A stretch of 64,000 bases of DNA from Podospora bellae-mahoneyi (taxonomy: Eukaryota; Ascomycota; Sordariomycetes; Sordariales; Podosporaceae). The DNA is taken from positions 1 through 64,000 of the forward strand of contig NC_085885.1 in NCBI RefSeq assembly GCF_035222275.1. Direction: 5' to 3'. Positions 24,011-36,228 of the stretch are shown here, piece by piece (position 1 is the stretch's first letter; every line of letters starts with the position of its first letter). The position numbers and the translations under genes are program-made. The notes beneath the pieces are model-generated. The model saw nothing but the letters and a program-made list of their open reading frames with translations, was not told the DNA's origin and did not search any database.

Positions 24011-24120
24011 CGTATAACTGATTCCTCAACGGATCCTACCCCCCTGTTTCTAAAGTGGGGCGTTTTTTTTGGTGCGCTTTTCAACGGATTGTACTATAAT
24101 CCATCGGAGAATTACTGATA
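24011..24120. other. constant right end of the module, copy 2
   Basis: Nearly identical to 18141-18241, including GGATTGTACTATAATCC and GAATTACTGATAGGG. It is followed by unique chromosomal DNA (CAAATACCGG...), so this is the right edge of the array. Confidence 0.8.
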
Positions 24121-24621
24121 GGGCAAATACCGGTTATTGATCCTCGACGGCCACAAAAGCTACCCCTCGACCGAATTCGAGCGCTACTGAGGCGGGAGAT
24201 CACAGGACAGAAACATCTTTCACCTACAGCACGATGCATCCAAACTTGTGGCGCACCACTCGCCTCTTTACTTGGCTGCCACCTTGCCAATGAGTCAGGA
24301 CTTGTCTAAAATTAGACGTTTCGTTGAGCTTTGCAGCTCTGGGCGGCGGCTAGGCTGTGGTCGATGGGGTGGTCAGGCTCACTTCCCTATTGGTCAGTCG
24401 GCGCAGGAGCCAAAGGCAAAGGCCTCGACAGAGCTGTGATCCGTCTATTGGATAAAAACTGTGGGACTCACAATAACCACGGCGCTTAATGATTGGTCGG
24501 CACTAGTGGATCCCATACCTGCCCGCTCGCAGCCATCCATTCCTCTCACGTCACTTCATCTCGAGACTTGCTCCCCCGAACACATAACCAGGACCTCGCT
24601 CTCCCCTCCATTCTCATCTCC
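24121..24621. other. unique upstream region of the DUF7924 gene
   Basis: Normal base composition, no RIP signature and no CGTACG. It holds the presumed promoter and 5' UTR of the downstream gene. No convincing separate gene. Confidence 0.5.
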
Positions 24622-26342
24622 ATGGCCCACACTCGAGCCCAAACAGCGGCCCAAAGGGCGCTCCTATCGCCGGCGTCAAATTATCGAGGTACTTATTCTT
24701 CGCGGCGCCAAAGGACAACTTCCGCTGACGCTTGCAGGAAATCGGCCCCAGGGCATCCAGCCGCGCAAAGGCAGGCCTCGAAAGCGTACAACCAGGCGCG
24801 CCGAACGCAATCGTCCGCATCTAACTACGCAATCCTCACAGGTATGCCTTCCATCTTTCGTATTATATAGTTCAGAAGTGAACTTCGGATCTACAGGATC
24901 TACCTGCGCCAGTCCAGAGCCGAGGCCGCAAGCGCAAGCAATCAATCGAACACGCACTCGAGGGCAACCCAGACCCAGACCCGAAGCGACAACGGACATC
25001 CTCTCCACGTCCTACCAAAGACGCATTTAACGAGCCAGCGGTTAGCAACGGCGCCCACAAACACACTGACCCAGTTGCTTTCTGGGTGAAGGAAAGCCGC
25101 TGGCCAGTGGAGCAGGACTGGCCGGTGGAGCAGGACTGGCCGGAAGCGACCTCAACGACGGATCTCACCATGGACCGTCGTCTACTTGCGCTAAAGAAAT
25201 CTCCGTCCAACTTGTCCCGGAAGCGATCGAACTCTGCTTCGTCCACGACGCCCAGCGACCAGAAGCCGAGGGAGGAGAAGAGTGCGCCGTATAGGGACAC
25301 GCGGTACCCGCTCCTGCTCCAGACCAAGGGCTCATACATGGACATCTCTGAGCTTGGTATTACAGATGCGAGCAAGAATCTTGTTAGGGACCTTCTTAGC
25401 GGTGAACAACCGGCCCCCAAGGAGACGCTCTTCGACGATGATATCTTTGTGGATGCTTGTCGCAACCTCGACAATAAGAATGAGGCGAGGATTATTCAAG
25501 ACATCTCAAGGCTTATCGTTCCCTCGGCGGAATCGCTCGCACTCCGGAACAAGAACTATAAACGCCTTGTCGAAAGCGTCAACGAAGGGTGGAATAACTC
25601 GATCCCCCTCACCAGCACTCGTCCACAGCCTGACTACTCCGTTGGGTTCAGACGAGACGCATTCACCGAGGACCAGCTCGCCAAGCTGTCGCCCTTCATT
25701 GGCGACTTCATCGCCGGGGACCAGTCCTTCTTCATGGGAACGTACTACATGTACTTCCCGTTCCTGACTTGCGAGGTGAAATGCGGCGCCGCGGCGCTCG
25801 ACATCGCAGACCGGCAGAACGCTCACAGCATGACCCTTGCGGTGCGGGGCATCGTCGAACTCTTCCGTGCTGTCAAGCGCGAGGATGAGGTCAACCGGAA
25901 GATCCTTGCCTTCTCCGTCTCGCATCACTACCGGACGGTGCGGATCTATGGCCACTACCCAGTGATAACTGGGAGAGACATCAAGTACTACCGGCACCCG
26001 ATCCATGATTTTTCCTTCACCGCGCTCGACGGAAAGGATAAGTGGACGGCATATCGTTTCACGAAGAATGTTTACGACACATGGATGCCTAAGCATTTCG
26101 AGAACATCTGCTCTGCCATCGATCAGTTGCCGTCGGATTTGGACTTTGATGTCCCGCCGCTTTCTGAGGCGACCGGGCTTTCCCAGGACTTAGGAAACCT
26201 GATGCACTCGGGTGCCTGCTCCGCTTCTGCTGGCGAGCAGGACAGCCAGGCGAGTATCGCTGAGCAGCAAGCGGTCACTCCAGACACTTCATTCAGTGGG
26301 GTAGGGGTAGCAAAGAGGAGGAAAGGCCGGAAGGATAAATAG
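24622..26342 (+). CDS. DUF7924-family protein, PD-(D/E)XK nuclease-like
   Basis: Two-exon model: 24622-24841 and 24913-26342, with a 71-nt intron (GTATGC...GCGCCAG) that keeps the frame and gives 549 aa. The N-terminus (MAHTRAQ...) is basic and Ser/Ala/Gln-rich. The basic RGRKRK block just after the splice could be a nuclear signal. The conserved domain spans about residues 210-450 and contains QPDYSVGF (Asp-314) and TCEVKCG (Glu-361, Lys-363), spaced like a PD-(D/E)XK active site. A stretch rich in HSMTLAVRGIVELF and a YGHYPVI block follow, as in fungal DUF7924 proteins. EQDWP is duplicated by an 18-bp repeat near 25110-25142. The C-terminus is Lys/Arg-rich. It is the only intact gene between RIP-mutated blocks. 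Substrate and role are unknown; nuclease activity is inferred. Confidence 0.85.
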
Positions 26343-26764
26343 GATTTCCATTACAGAATGGATTTATTGCGTGATGACTGCTGCCTTGCGACCCCGCTTT
26401 CACCTTGCCATGCATGCCTGACCGCACCCCTCATTAGCTGATGGAATTGTAAGTCTGCGGCGTGGCGACTGAGGCGCCTCAGGGCGGGCGTGATGTGGTC
26501 CCTCGAGCCCCTTGAAAGAAAGAATTGTCGCTGACACCAACCAACTTTGTTGTAACTAACGGTGCCCGACAAACATGAACCGCGTTTAACACCCCAGTCA
26601 CTGTGCCAACACGAGGGAAGCTGGTTGGGGCAAGGCCGAAGATGGAGCAGGCGCGTCGGTTCCACCTATCAAGTCGTGTCAATATATAATGATTGTGACT
26701 TGATCGGGCAAGCTCCGCAGGAGTGGTCGTCTCGCCATTCAGGTCCCAGGACTAACTCTAATGT
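26343..26764. other. intergenic, 3' of the DUF7924 gene
   Basis: Non-repetitive, normal composition. ORFs here overlap on both strands with no recognisable product. I see nothing functional. Confidence 0.4.
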
Positions 26765-27027
26765 ACAGTCTGCCCTACCCGCTCCCACCTATCTGGCCAC
26801 CCTGCTCTAGCTCCCAGAGATACTCCTCAACTTTGTTTGTATCTAACCCGAAGGCAAGGCGCACCATCTTACGCAGTAAGCCCCTATCAGCTTGCCGTAA
26901 ACGACCTAAACTAGTAAAGCAAGTATATATCTTTAATAGTGTACTATTTAAAGTGTCTGTAAAGGACCCTTTAAGAACTCGGTCGTTTTCCTTAAGTTTC
27001 CTCTCGGCCTCTAAGAACTTCTAGCGG
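26765..27027 (-). pseudogene. unidentified coding-like remnant
   Basis: Read on the minus strand, a frame of about 85 codons stays open to a stop near 26765. It includes a charged segment (EAERKLKENDRV) and FTSLGRLRQADRGL. An in-frame TAG at its upstream edge could come from CAG. I do not recognise the family. The sequence upstream (27028-27160) is decayed, so this is probably the 3' end of an old gene or transposon ORF. Confidence 0.3.
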
Positions 27028-27285
27028 TAAATTCGTCGAGAAACGTCTTACCGTAATATATTCTCGTAGGCGAGATAGCTAAGATCTTTAAGAATGTGCT
27101 CGGTGTTGGATCCTAGTAAAGGGAATGGTATAAGATAGCGGGTTAACCTACTATAGAGTAGTGTCACGGTTCAGAAGAGCGGGGCTTACCGGAGCCAATA
27201 AAGCAGAGCAGACGGATAAGTGGGACTGCGGGGCAGGAAATAGCACGGACCAGGGGATCCAGGAACTGGGAGCTAGATCCACGGA
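27028..27285. other. decayed sequence with a possible LTR start
   Basis: TGTCACGGTTCAG at 27162 resembles the TGTCAC starts of the local LTR families but then diverges from all of them. It may be the 5' fragment of a fourth U3 type. Nothing else is recognisable. Confidence 0.25.
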
Positions 27286-27731
27286 TGTCACAGTTAACCC
27301 AACGGCAGGTCGCGCAGTATGTGGGGCGAGGGGCGTCTCCAGCCAATCATTAAGGAAGTCCAGAGGTAGCCAATCAGGGCTGGCCAGGAGTGCTATGGCG
27401 CCAAGAAGCACGAGCACTCTGCAGGATGCAAGATGCTACGGGTGATCGAAGGCATAGCACGACGAGCACTTCGCAGGATGCAATGTGCTAGGAGTGATCG
27501 GGGCCATAGCAGGGCGAGCACCTTAGGGCCCCGAGGTCTATATATACGGAGGAACTGGCTGGTGTAGATAGATAGTTCCGGCAGTATGCAATTCAAGCTT
27601 ATATTCATGGTATCTTGTGTTTACATTGAGACATCTTGTTGTGCACTCTTTAGCTGCACCGAACCAGGATTGTTCAAAAGTAGCCTTCAACCAGTATCCC
27701 TTTCAGAGGTTCTGTACAGGGGTTCGTCATA
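27286..27731 (+). mobile_element. solo LTR of the element F family
   Basis: 446 bp from TGTCACAGTTAACCC to GGTTCGTCATA, matching the 445-bp LTRs of element F on the other strand and little affected by RIP. U3 has two ~52-bp repeats (GCAGGATGCAAGATGCTACG type). No 5-bp duplication is found (ACGGA left, CTTAA right), so it may be a recombination product rather than a simple solo LTR. Confidence 0.85.
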
Positions 27732-28516
27732 CTTAACCTTCTTTAATATTTATTAAAAGAAATTCTCTCGCGATATACTACGTAATACTTTATTTACGGC
27801 TATAATAAATATTTATAAATATTATTTAGCGCCTCTTTAAGTAATAAATAACTCTTTAAGTATATCCTTATAATAATCAATACGCCGGCTAAATGGATTT
27901 ACCTTAGCGTTTTCCGAACCCTTTTTATAATTAATTTAAAAACTAAATGCCGAAAAGAACTTTAATTATTATATTTACTACGCGTTAAAGACTTTTATAA
28001 TCCGTATAAACCTATATTTAGTAATTGATATTATTCAAGTATAACCTTTATTTTTCGAACGTTTTAATAATAGTAAATAGTTTTTTATTATAAATTAAAT
28101 AGTTTTAATATATTTCTTCAAGCTTTTTTGAAAAGAAAGTTACCGGGTATAGTTTATTGTTATTATTTCATTATTTTAATTATTTACCGATTATATAGTT
28201 TAATATATTTACCTCGACCTTAAATAGTGGACTAAAGTATAATAATTTAAATACCGGGTCCTTTAAAATAACCTCTTTTAATTTCTAAAAAGCCTACTCC
28301 TTTTTTTACCTTGACCAGAATTTTATATTTTTTTTTAATTAAATAACTAAATAGCCGCGCGATCTTTACCTACTTTCGAATAAATATCCGATAAAAGTTT
28401 ATGAACCTTAAAAATTCTTTAACGTATATTTATAATTATAGCGTAAATTAATCTTTAATTACCGTAATTTTCTTAGGTTTTATACGAACTTTACTTAACG
28501 ATATTAAATATTTTAA
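27732..28516 (-). mobile_element. internal gypsy fragment (RNase H to integrase region)
   Basis: Aligns to about 53039-53830 of element F in the same (minus) orientation: integrase zinc-binding region and RNase H. RIP is complete. It abuts the solo LTR on the left and the LTR of element D on the right. It lacks its own LTRs. Confidence 0.75.
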
Positions 28517-28569
28517 TATAACGAACCCCTGTACAGAACCTCTGAAAGGGATACTAGTTGAAGGCTACT
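28517..28569 (-). mobile_element. element D, outer part of its 3' LTR
   Basis: Starts TATAACGAACCCC and reads to the CTACT duplication at 28565-28569, where element C is inserted. The rest of the LTR resumes at 36229. The two parts total about 418 bp, the length of the element A LTR. Confidence 0.8.
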
Positions 28570-28953
28570 TGTCACGGCTTGACACCTAGTGGGGCGCAGG
28601 CGCACCACTGACCAATCATTAGCATAGGATTACGGACCAATCAGAATAGGATTATTAGGATCGAGGGTCGATCTAAAGGAGTTAACTCCGGAGGGATAGT
28701 ATCGATAGGATCGAGGGTCGAGTTTATCGATCCAGGATAACGCCAGGCTTAGCGTAGGATATATATATACGGAGGAACTAGCTAATATAAATAGATAGTT
28801 CCGTAATATATAATTTAAATTTATATTTACGGTATTTAATATTTATATTAAAATATCTTATTATATACTATTTAGCTATACCGAACTAAGATTATTTAAA
28901 AGTAGCCTTTAACCGGTATCCCTTTTAGAGATTCTGGATAGGAGTTCGTTATA
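28570..28953 (+). repeat. 5' LTR of element C
   Basis: 384 bp, starting TGTCACGGCTTGACACC. U3 has two copies of GGATCGAGGGTCGA and the palindrome GAGTTAACTC. The 3' half, from TATATATACGGAGGAACT onward, is shared with the other LTR families. Confidence 0.88.
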
Positions 28954-31900
28954 CGTTATATACTTACTTTAATTTTATTACGGATAAATTAAAAGTATTT
29001 TTTTATTACTATAGCCGGACTTAAAAATATTTAAATAAAAAGCGTTTCGCTTAACTTAAATAATAAAGGACTTACTATTATTAATACTTAATTTATTATA
29101 AAGTAAATAATATAGTATTTTAAGGAGTTTAAAAACGAAGCTTAATAAATTTAAAAGTAAATTATCGTTATATTAACCTTACTTAAAGTAATACTTAAAT
29201 TCCTAGTACCGGAGTACTATAGAGGAGGAAAAGTAAAGCTTAAAGGATTTTTAATTTAATTTAAAATCTATTTTCGTTAATATTTAAATTAATTTATTAA
29301 CGAAAAGTTAAAAGTTATTTTCGCGGCTATTAAACTTAAGGATAAAATTTTCGTGTAGTTCGAGCTTATTTTCGATAATTACTATAAAGAGGAACCGTCC
29401 GATTAGAAGAAAATTACTATAGAATACTTCGAGAATTACTATATTTTTAAGATTAAACTTAAAGAGGTATTTAAGGAGTATAATAAAGTAAAGCGCGCGT
29501 AAGAGAAGCTTATAAATCTATATTAAATATACTTAACGGTTAATTATATAGCTTTATTTAAGATTAATAGTTTACGTAATATTATTAATAATAAAGGGTT
29601 AATATAGTTTTTCTATAATAATTTTAAAAAAAAAGTAAAGGATAAATTATATAAAGAGTCGAGGTTTAATATTATCGATAAATATATTATTATAATTATA
29701 CGGATCGACGATCGGTAGTTTTAATATTATACGGAAAAGAAAAGTAGTAATAAGGGTTACTATAGTAATAAAGGGTATTTTAATAATAACCGCTTTAATA
29801 ATAAGCGTAAGAAATAATATTTTAATATTAATTATTTTAGTATTATATATTTAAAATTAATAAATATTAATACTATATAATAATAGAGGCCGTAAGGTTA
29901 AAGCTAAAATAAAAATAACTTTAAATATTTTAATTATAATAAAGTAAAATATTTTAAAAAAAATTATTAAGTATTTAAGCGACTCGGTTAAAAAAAAGAG
30001 ATTATAGTTATTACTACCTCGAAGGGACCGAGAGTTATAAAAGTAATAACTATCGGGTATTAATAAAGTAAAGTAATAGGATTAAAAAAAAATTTTAATT
30101 AATACGCCGAATAAAAAGAAATAAAGTTCTAGGAGCTACGGGAAGTAATAGAAAGGCTAAAGGTAAAGTATAAAAAAAAAGATTTTTAAATATAAATATT
30201 ATAAAATTAATTAATATGGATTATTATAGAAATTACTACGGAAGTTACTAAAGGCAATAGCCTTATATAAGGACCTACTAAATAAATAATACTAGAAAAG
30301 TAATATAGTAAGTATAGATTTATTATTTTATAGGATATATTATAGCTTATAAAGCTTATATATAAAAGTTAAAAAAAATATTAAAAAAATAAGAAGGTCG
30401 CTAGTATTAAGATCGCGAAATTATTAAAAGATATATAGATATTTATATAGTATATACCTTATAAAGGAAATACGGTATAACTTTATTTTAAATATTTAGA
30501 ATATCGAAAAGTACTTTAATTTTAGTATATTATATATAAATATATAAAGTATTATTAAAATAAATTACTATATAATTATTAGCCGGTATATAAAATAAGT
30601 AAGGAAAGTAAATTATAATTAATAAAAAAAATTATAATTAAATAAAAAAAGACTTAGTAGGAGGACCTAAACGATTATTTTTTATAAAAGGTTTAAAACC
30701 CGGTTAAACTAAAGGATAACCTTTAAGTTATATAGATCGTACTTAAATATATAAAATACTACGTTAAGTATATAGAAGGTTAAAATATAAATAATAATAT
30801 ATATTTTTTAAAGAAAGTAGTATTAGGATAGTACTTAAGCCTAGATTATACTATATATTTATAGGAAAAAGTTAAACGATATTATTAAAATAAAATATAT
30901 AAAATTAAATAAAAAAATTATTATTAAATAAGGATATAAAAAAATACTAAAGAAATAAAAGATAAAAGATAAAAAGAAATTAGGTAAGTATAATTAAAAG
31001 ACTTTATATTACTAGTTAATCCGGAGTAAAAGGATATTCTTAAATAATATAATTACTTAAAAAACGATTTACGGCCTTTCGCGGGGGCCGTTAATTTTTA
31101 ATGGATTATAAATAATATTTTTAAAAGTATCGGCGTAAAGCGAAGGTATAAAATAACGATTTAAAACTTATTAGCGAAGTCGCTATTATATAAAGAAAAA
31201 GTAAAAGAGATAAATGCTTTTAAATTATTATATAATAAAAGGATCTTTAAATAATAATATTAATAAATAGCGGTACAGAAACGAATCTAATTTCGCTATA
31301 GTTTGTATACTAGGCCTGGATACTATAGAAGAAAAAGAAAGAATAAATTATTATATAAAAACCATTTCGTACGTAAAAAGTTTATAGGGAAATACTACCC
31401 TTAAATATTATAATCGAAGGAAAAATAACCTTAATTATATTCGATATTATAGATATAGGACCCTCGAAGGATATAATTCTAAAGTAATTATAATATAAAG
31501 ATTATAATTTAGATATTAATTAAAGGGATAGTAATTATTTATAATTAAAAGAACCTTAAAAGTATTTTATTAACGATAGGAGATTAGGAATACGTACGGA
31601 GTAAAGTATAAAATAAGTACCCTTTACGGTACTACCGTAAGGAGTATAAAAAATAATAATATACTTTATCGATATAAGCGGTAAGATTAAAAAAGTAAAA
31701 TTAATAATATTAATAAAAATATTAAAGGTTAATAAATATATTTACTATAATAATGTAAAAAAGGACGAAAGAAAAGTAATACCGGTGGAATATCGAGGAT
31801 ATTTAGCCTTTACGGTTAAATATTTAAAGGGGCTTTTAAAGCGGGGGCCGTAGGATTATAAAATTAAATTAAAAAAGGAATTAAATTATAGTTATTTAAA

Positions 31901-34742
31901 GTATATTATATTAACGATAAGTAAAGTAAAAAGCTATAGAAGTATTTAAACGAGAATTTAAAAAGAAGCTATATTAAGGAGTTTATATTACTAATAGAAT
32001 ACCCCGTTTTTTTCGTACCGAAAAAAAATAATAATTTACGACTATATATAGATTATTAGTAATTAAATAATAAAATAGTAAAAAATAATTATTCGCTACC
32101 GTTAATATTTAAATTATAAATTTAATTAATAAAAGCGCGATACTTTATATACTTAAATATATTTATCGGGTATATCTATATATAAATTAAAGAAAGAAAC
32201 GAATAGAAAATAGCGTTTTATATATTTTATAGTTATTTCGAGTATTTTATAATACTATTTAGGCTAACTAATATACCCGCGACGTTCTAATCTCTCATTA
32301 ACTATATAATACGGAAGTACCTTAATAAAATAATAATATATTATTTTAATAATATTTTTATTTATTTACGTACTTTAAAGGAATATAAACGGTACGTACG
32401 AGAGATACTTAACGTACTACACGGAGCCGGACTCTTAATTAATAAAGAGAAAAACGAATTCTATATATAAAAAATAATATATTTAAGATATTTAATATTA
32501 TTAAGTAAGGTTCGTATAGAATTTAAAAAAATTATAGTAATTAAAGATTAATTTATACTATAATTATAAATATACGTTAAGGAATTTTTAAGGTTTACGA
32601 ATTTCTATAAAATATTTATTCGAAGGTACGTAAGTATCGCGAAATCTTTTAATTACTTAATTAAAAAAGACGTAGAGTTCCGGTAGAGGTAAGAAAAAAA
32701 GTAGGCCTTTTAGAAATTAAAAGAGGCTATTTTAAAGGACCCGGTATTTAAACTACTAAACCCTAATCGACTATTTAAGGTCGAAATAAATATATTAAAT
32801 TATTTAATCGGTAAGTAATTAAAATAACGAAATAATAATAATAAATTATATTTAATAACCTTCTTTTTAAAAAAACTCGAGGGAATATATTAAAATTATT
32901 TAATCTATAATAAAAAGCTACTCGCTATTATTAAAGCGTTTAAGGAATAAAGATTATATTTTAATAATATTAAATATAAAATATAGGTCTATATAGATTA
33001 TAAGAATCTATAGTATTTTACTATTACGAAGGTCCTTAACGTACGGTAGATACGATAATTAAAGTTTTTTTCGGAATTTAATTTCTAAATTAATTATAAA
33101 AAAGGATCGGAAAACGCTAAGGTAAACGCATTTAGCCGGCGTACCGATTATTATAAAAATATATTTAAGGAATTACTATTATTATTTAAAGAAACGCTTA
33201 ATAGTATTTTTAAATATTTACTATAACCGTAAATAAAGTATTACGTAATATATTACGAAAAAGCTACTTTTAATAAATACTAAAGGAAATTAAATATTAA
33301 TATTATAAAGTAATATTAATAAAAAAAGCTAGAGCTATAAAGTATTTAGAAGGATAGTTAAGGAAGGCTATAGTATAAGAATTAAACGTACGTAAAAATA
33401 AGTAATCGGACGATACTAATAATAAATATTTACGTATCGAAGTTCGGAAAATATATAGGTATCGCTAAAACTATAAAAAAAATTAAATAATATTTTAACT
33501 GGCCGAGGATTAAGGACGACGTTAAAGAAGCTATTTAGTTATATTATATATATAAAAAAACGAAGGTTATAAGGTATAAACCGTACGGATTTCTAGAGTT
33601 ATTATTAATAGCGGAATAGCTATAAAGTTTAATTACTATAGACTTTATTATTAAATTATTAGAGTTTAAAGATACGGTAACCGGCGTTAAGTACGATAGT
33701 ATATTAACGGTAATCGATAGGCTTACTAAATAAATATATTTTTTATTATATAAAGAGATTTAGTCGGTAAAATAATTAACGGATATAGTATTATAATATA
33801 TTATAGTAATATATATATAATTAAAGGAGTTTATTACGGATTATAATATTAAATTCGTATTAAAATTTTAAAGAACGTTAATAATAAAGTTAAGGGTAGT
33901 AAATAAAGTATTATTAGTTTATTACTTTTAAATAAACGGTTAAACGGAGCGATTTAATTAGATTATAGAATAATATTTACGGAATTATATTAATTTCGAG
34001 TAGGACGATTAGGTTAAATTATTATTTACGGTATAATTAATATATAATATATTATTAATAGAAACCACAAAAGTTATACCTTTCTTCGCGAATTTTAATT
34101 ACGAAGTAAACTTACGGTAGGGACTTACGGTTAAAGTACCTAAGGCTAAGGTTAAAGTAAATAAAATATATATATTTTACGGTAAGCTTAAATAAAAACT
34201 AAAGTTTATAAGAGAAAGAATATAAAAATATTATAATATTAAGAGACTTAAAAGACCTTACTTTAAAGAGAGAAATATAATATTCCTTTTTATATATAAT
34301 TTATATATTAAAAGACCTAATAAGAAGCTAGACTATAGGTAAGTAAATCCGTTTAAGGTTAAAAGGAAGATATTAGAAATAGTATTTGAACTAAAGCTAC
34401 CCTATACGATACATTTACAATTACACACTTTTCATATCTCGCTTTTAAAGCCCGTATTACCGGTAAGTAAGGCTAATATATAGGCCGTAGCGGAAGACAA
34501 AAAAAAAAAGTATAATATAAAAAAAATATTAAATTTATAATTTAATAAAAGTTATTTAAAGTATTTAATTAATTAATTAAAATATTTAATTATAAATAAT
34601 TCGTAAAAACTATAGGTATATTTTAATTACTTAAAGAAACTAAAAGAATTTTACTAACAATATTTAAACCGGCTAAAACTTAAATAAGTAAAAATAAATC
34701 CGGACGTAAAAGGACTTTACCGGGCCCTCTTAAGCCTAGAAA

Positions 34743-35011
34743 AACCTTAATAAGATTCGAACTTACGCCTCCGATAAAATAATCGGCGTATTATACGCTA
34801 TATTATAAGGTTAAAAGGTAGAAAGGAATTTAGGTTTAACTAATATTATATACTTTTACTACCGTAAAAAACATATTACTAGCGGATAATAAAAAACTAA
34901 TCCTGATTTATAGCTAAATAACTATAAAATAAAACCCGGAAAACCTCGGCAAGATTCGAACCTACGCCTCTAATAAAGTAGTCGGCGTACTATACATTAT
35001 ATTACGAGGTT
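34743..35011 (-). other. pair of tRNA-like sequences in element C (antisense)
   Basis: 70-nt units at 34743-34812 and 34942-35011. The second has a perfect 7-bp acceptor-like stem (AACCTCG with CGAGGTT), GTAGG plus TTCGAAT in the T arm, and a CCGACTACTTTA anticodon-arm-like segment. Position and orientation match element A. Confidence 0.62.
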
Positions 35012-35839
35012 AAAAAATATAAGGAGGATTAAATATAAATAATATTACGTACTTTAATTACCTTAGGAGGTAAAAAGCGTATCACTAATAATATCCTAGG
35101 CGGTTAAAAAAGAAGGACCGGCCGTACTAAGGTTAAAAGAAAGTTTAAGTAGCTATTCGAAGCCTAAAGAAGGGTCTAGGAAAGAGAGGTTAAAGGGTAT
35201 GGCGGCGGGGGACTCCGTCGTACGACGATTCGAAAGATCCGGAGAAGCGGGGGCTAAAAGAGAAGGAGTATCGTTAAATAACGAAGTAACTAACGCGGCT
35301 TCCTTCCGCTTAACGCGCTTTAGCTTTTCTACGCTATTAAAGTTACGAAAGATAACCGTAGCTATTCGCTCGAACTATAATCGTTTTTATAAGCGTAAGC
35401 GATTAATTTTTTAATTTAAAGCGGTATATTAAAACTCGGTTTTTACTATCTCCGTCTTTAACTAATTATATTAGGAAATAACCTTACAGAGTTATTAAAC
35501 GAATAACCTACGAACGTTATAAAAGGATTAATTATATTATATATAGGTAGCGTAATACTCGGAAACTAAAGGAGAGATTTTATAAGAGAGGCTACGTTTC
35601 TCGCAGAAGGAATAAGTACGCTTTATAATAGTAATAAACCGTAGGACTATAGCGAATAATTCGTTACGATCCGCTATTTTTATATATAGAAGTTTAATAC
35701 CCGATCGCGTCTTATTTATACGGTTAAATATATTAAAGCGTAAAGAGTAAGGGAAAAAAAAGGAAAAACTTATAAGTATTAACGGACGAAGGAGAGTAGG
35801 TTAGGCTGACGGAACTTCGGTTTAGGAAGGGGAGCGTCG

Positions 35840-36223
35840 TATTATAGCTTAATATTTAGTAGGGCGTAAATATATTACTAACCAATTATTAATATAGAAT
35901 TATAGACTAATTAAAATAGGATTATTAGGATCGAGGGTCGATCTAAAGGAGTTAACTCCGGAGGGATAGTATCGATAGGATTGAGGGTCGAGTCTATCGA
36001 TCCAGAATAATGCTAGGCTTAGCGTAGGATATATATATACGGAGGAACTGGCTGGTGTAAATAGATAGTTCCGCAGTATGTAATTCAAGCTTGTATTTAC
36101 GGTATCTAGTGTTTATATTGAGATATCTTGTCGTACACTATTTAGCTATACCGAACCAGGATTATTCAGAAGCAGCCTTCAACCGGTATCCCTTTTAGAG
36201 GTTCTGGATAGGGGTTCGTCATA
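35840..36223 (+). repeat. 3' LTR of element C
   Basis: 384 bp; starts TATTATAGCTT, the RIP version of TGTCACGGCTT. The last ~200 bp are nearly free of RIP (GGAGGAACTGGCTGGTGT). A GGAAGGGGAG purine tract precedes it. Confidence 0.88.
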
Positions 36224-36228
36224 CTACT

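Larger units (their letters stand above)
28570..36223 (+). mobile_element. Ty3/gypsy chromovirus C, full length, RIP-inactivated
   Basis: 7,654 bp with 384-bp LTRs and a perfect 5-bp duplication, CTACT (28565-28569 and 36224-36228). It is inserted inside the LTR of element D. Collinear with element A: the reverse transcriptase HFEYLVM-like block near 32180-32280 with the FDD-like site near 32345, integrase near 33830-33985, chromodomain near 34490-34610, tRNA-like pair, then a 3' UTR unlike that of A. RIP is heavy inside and weak at both outer LTR edges. A 71-codon ORF at 35199-35414 lies in the 3' UTR and has no support as a gene. Confidence 0.93.

Noticed and set aside
35199-35414. 71-codon ORF
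   Set aside because: It sits in the 3' UTR of element C, has no homologue in the other elements here and no recognisable domain.
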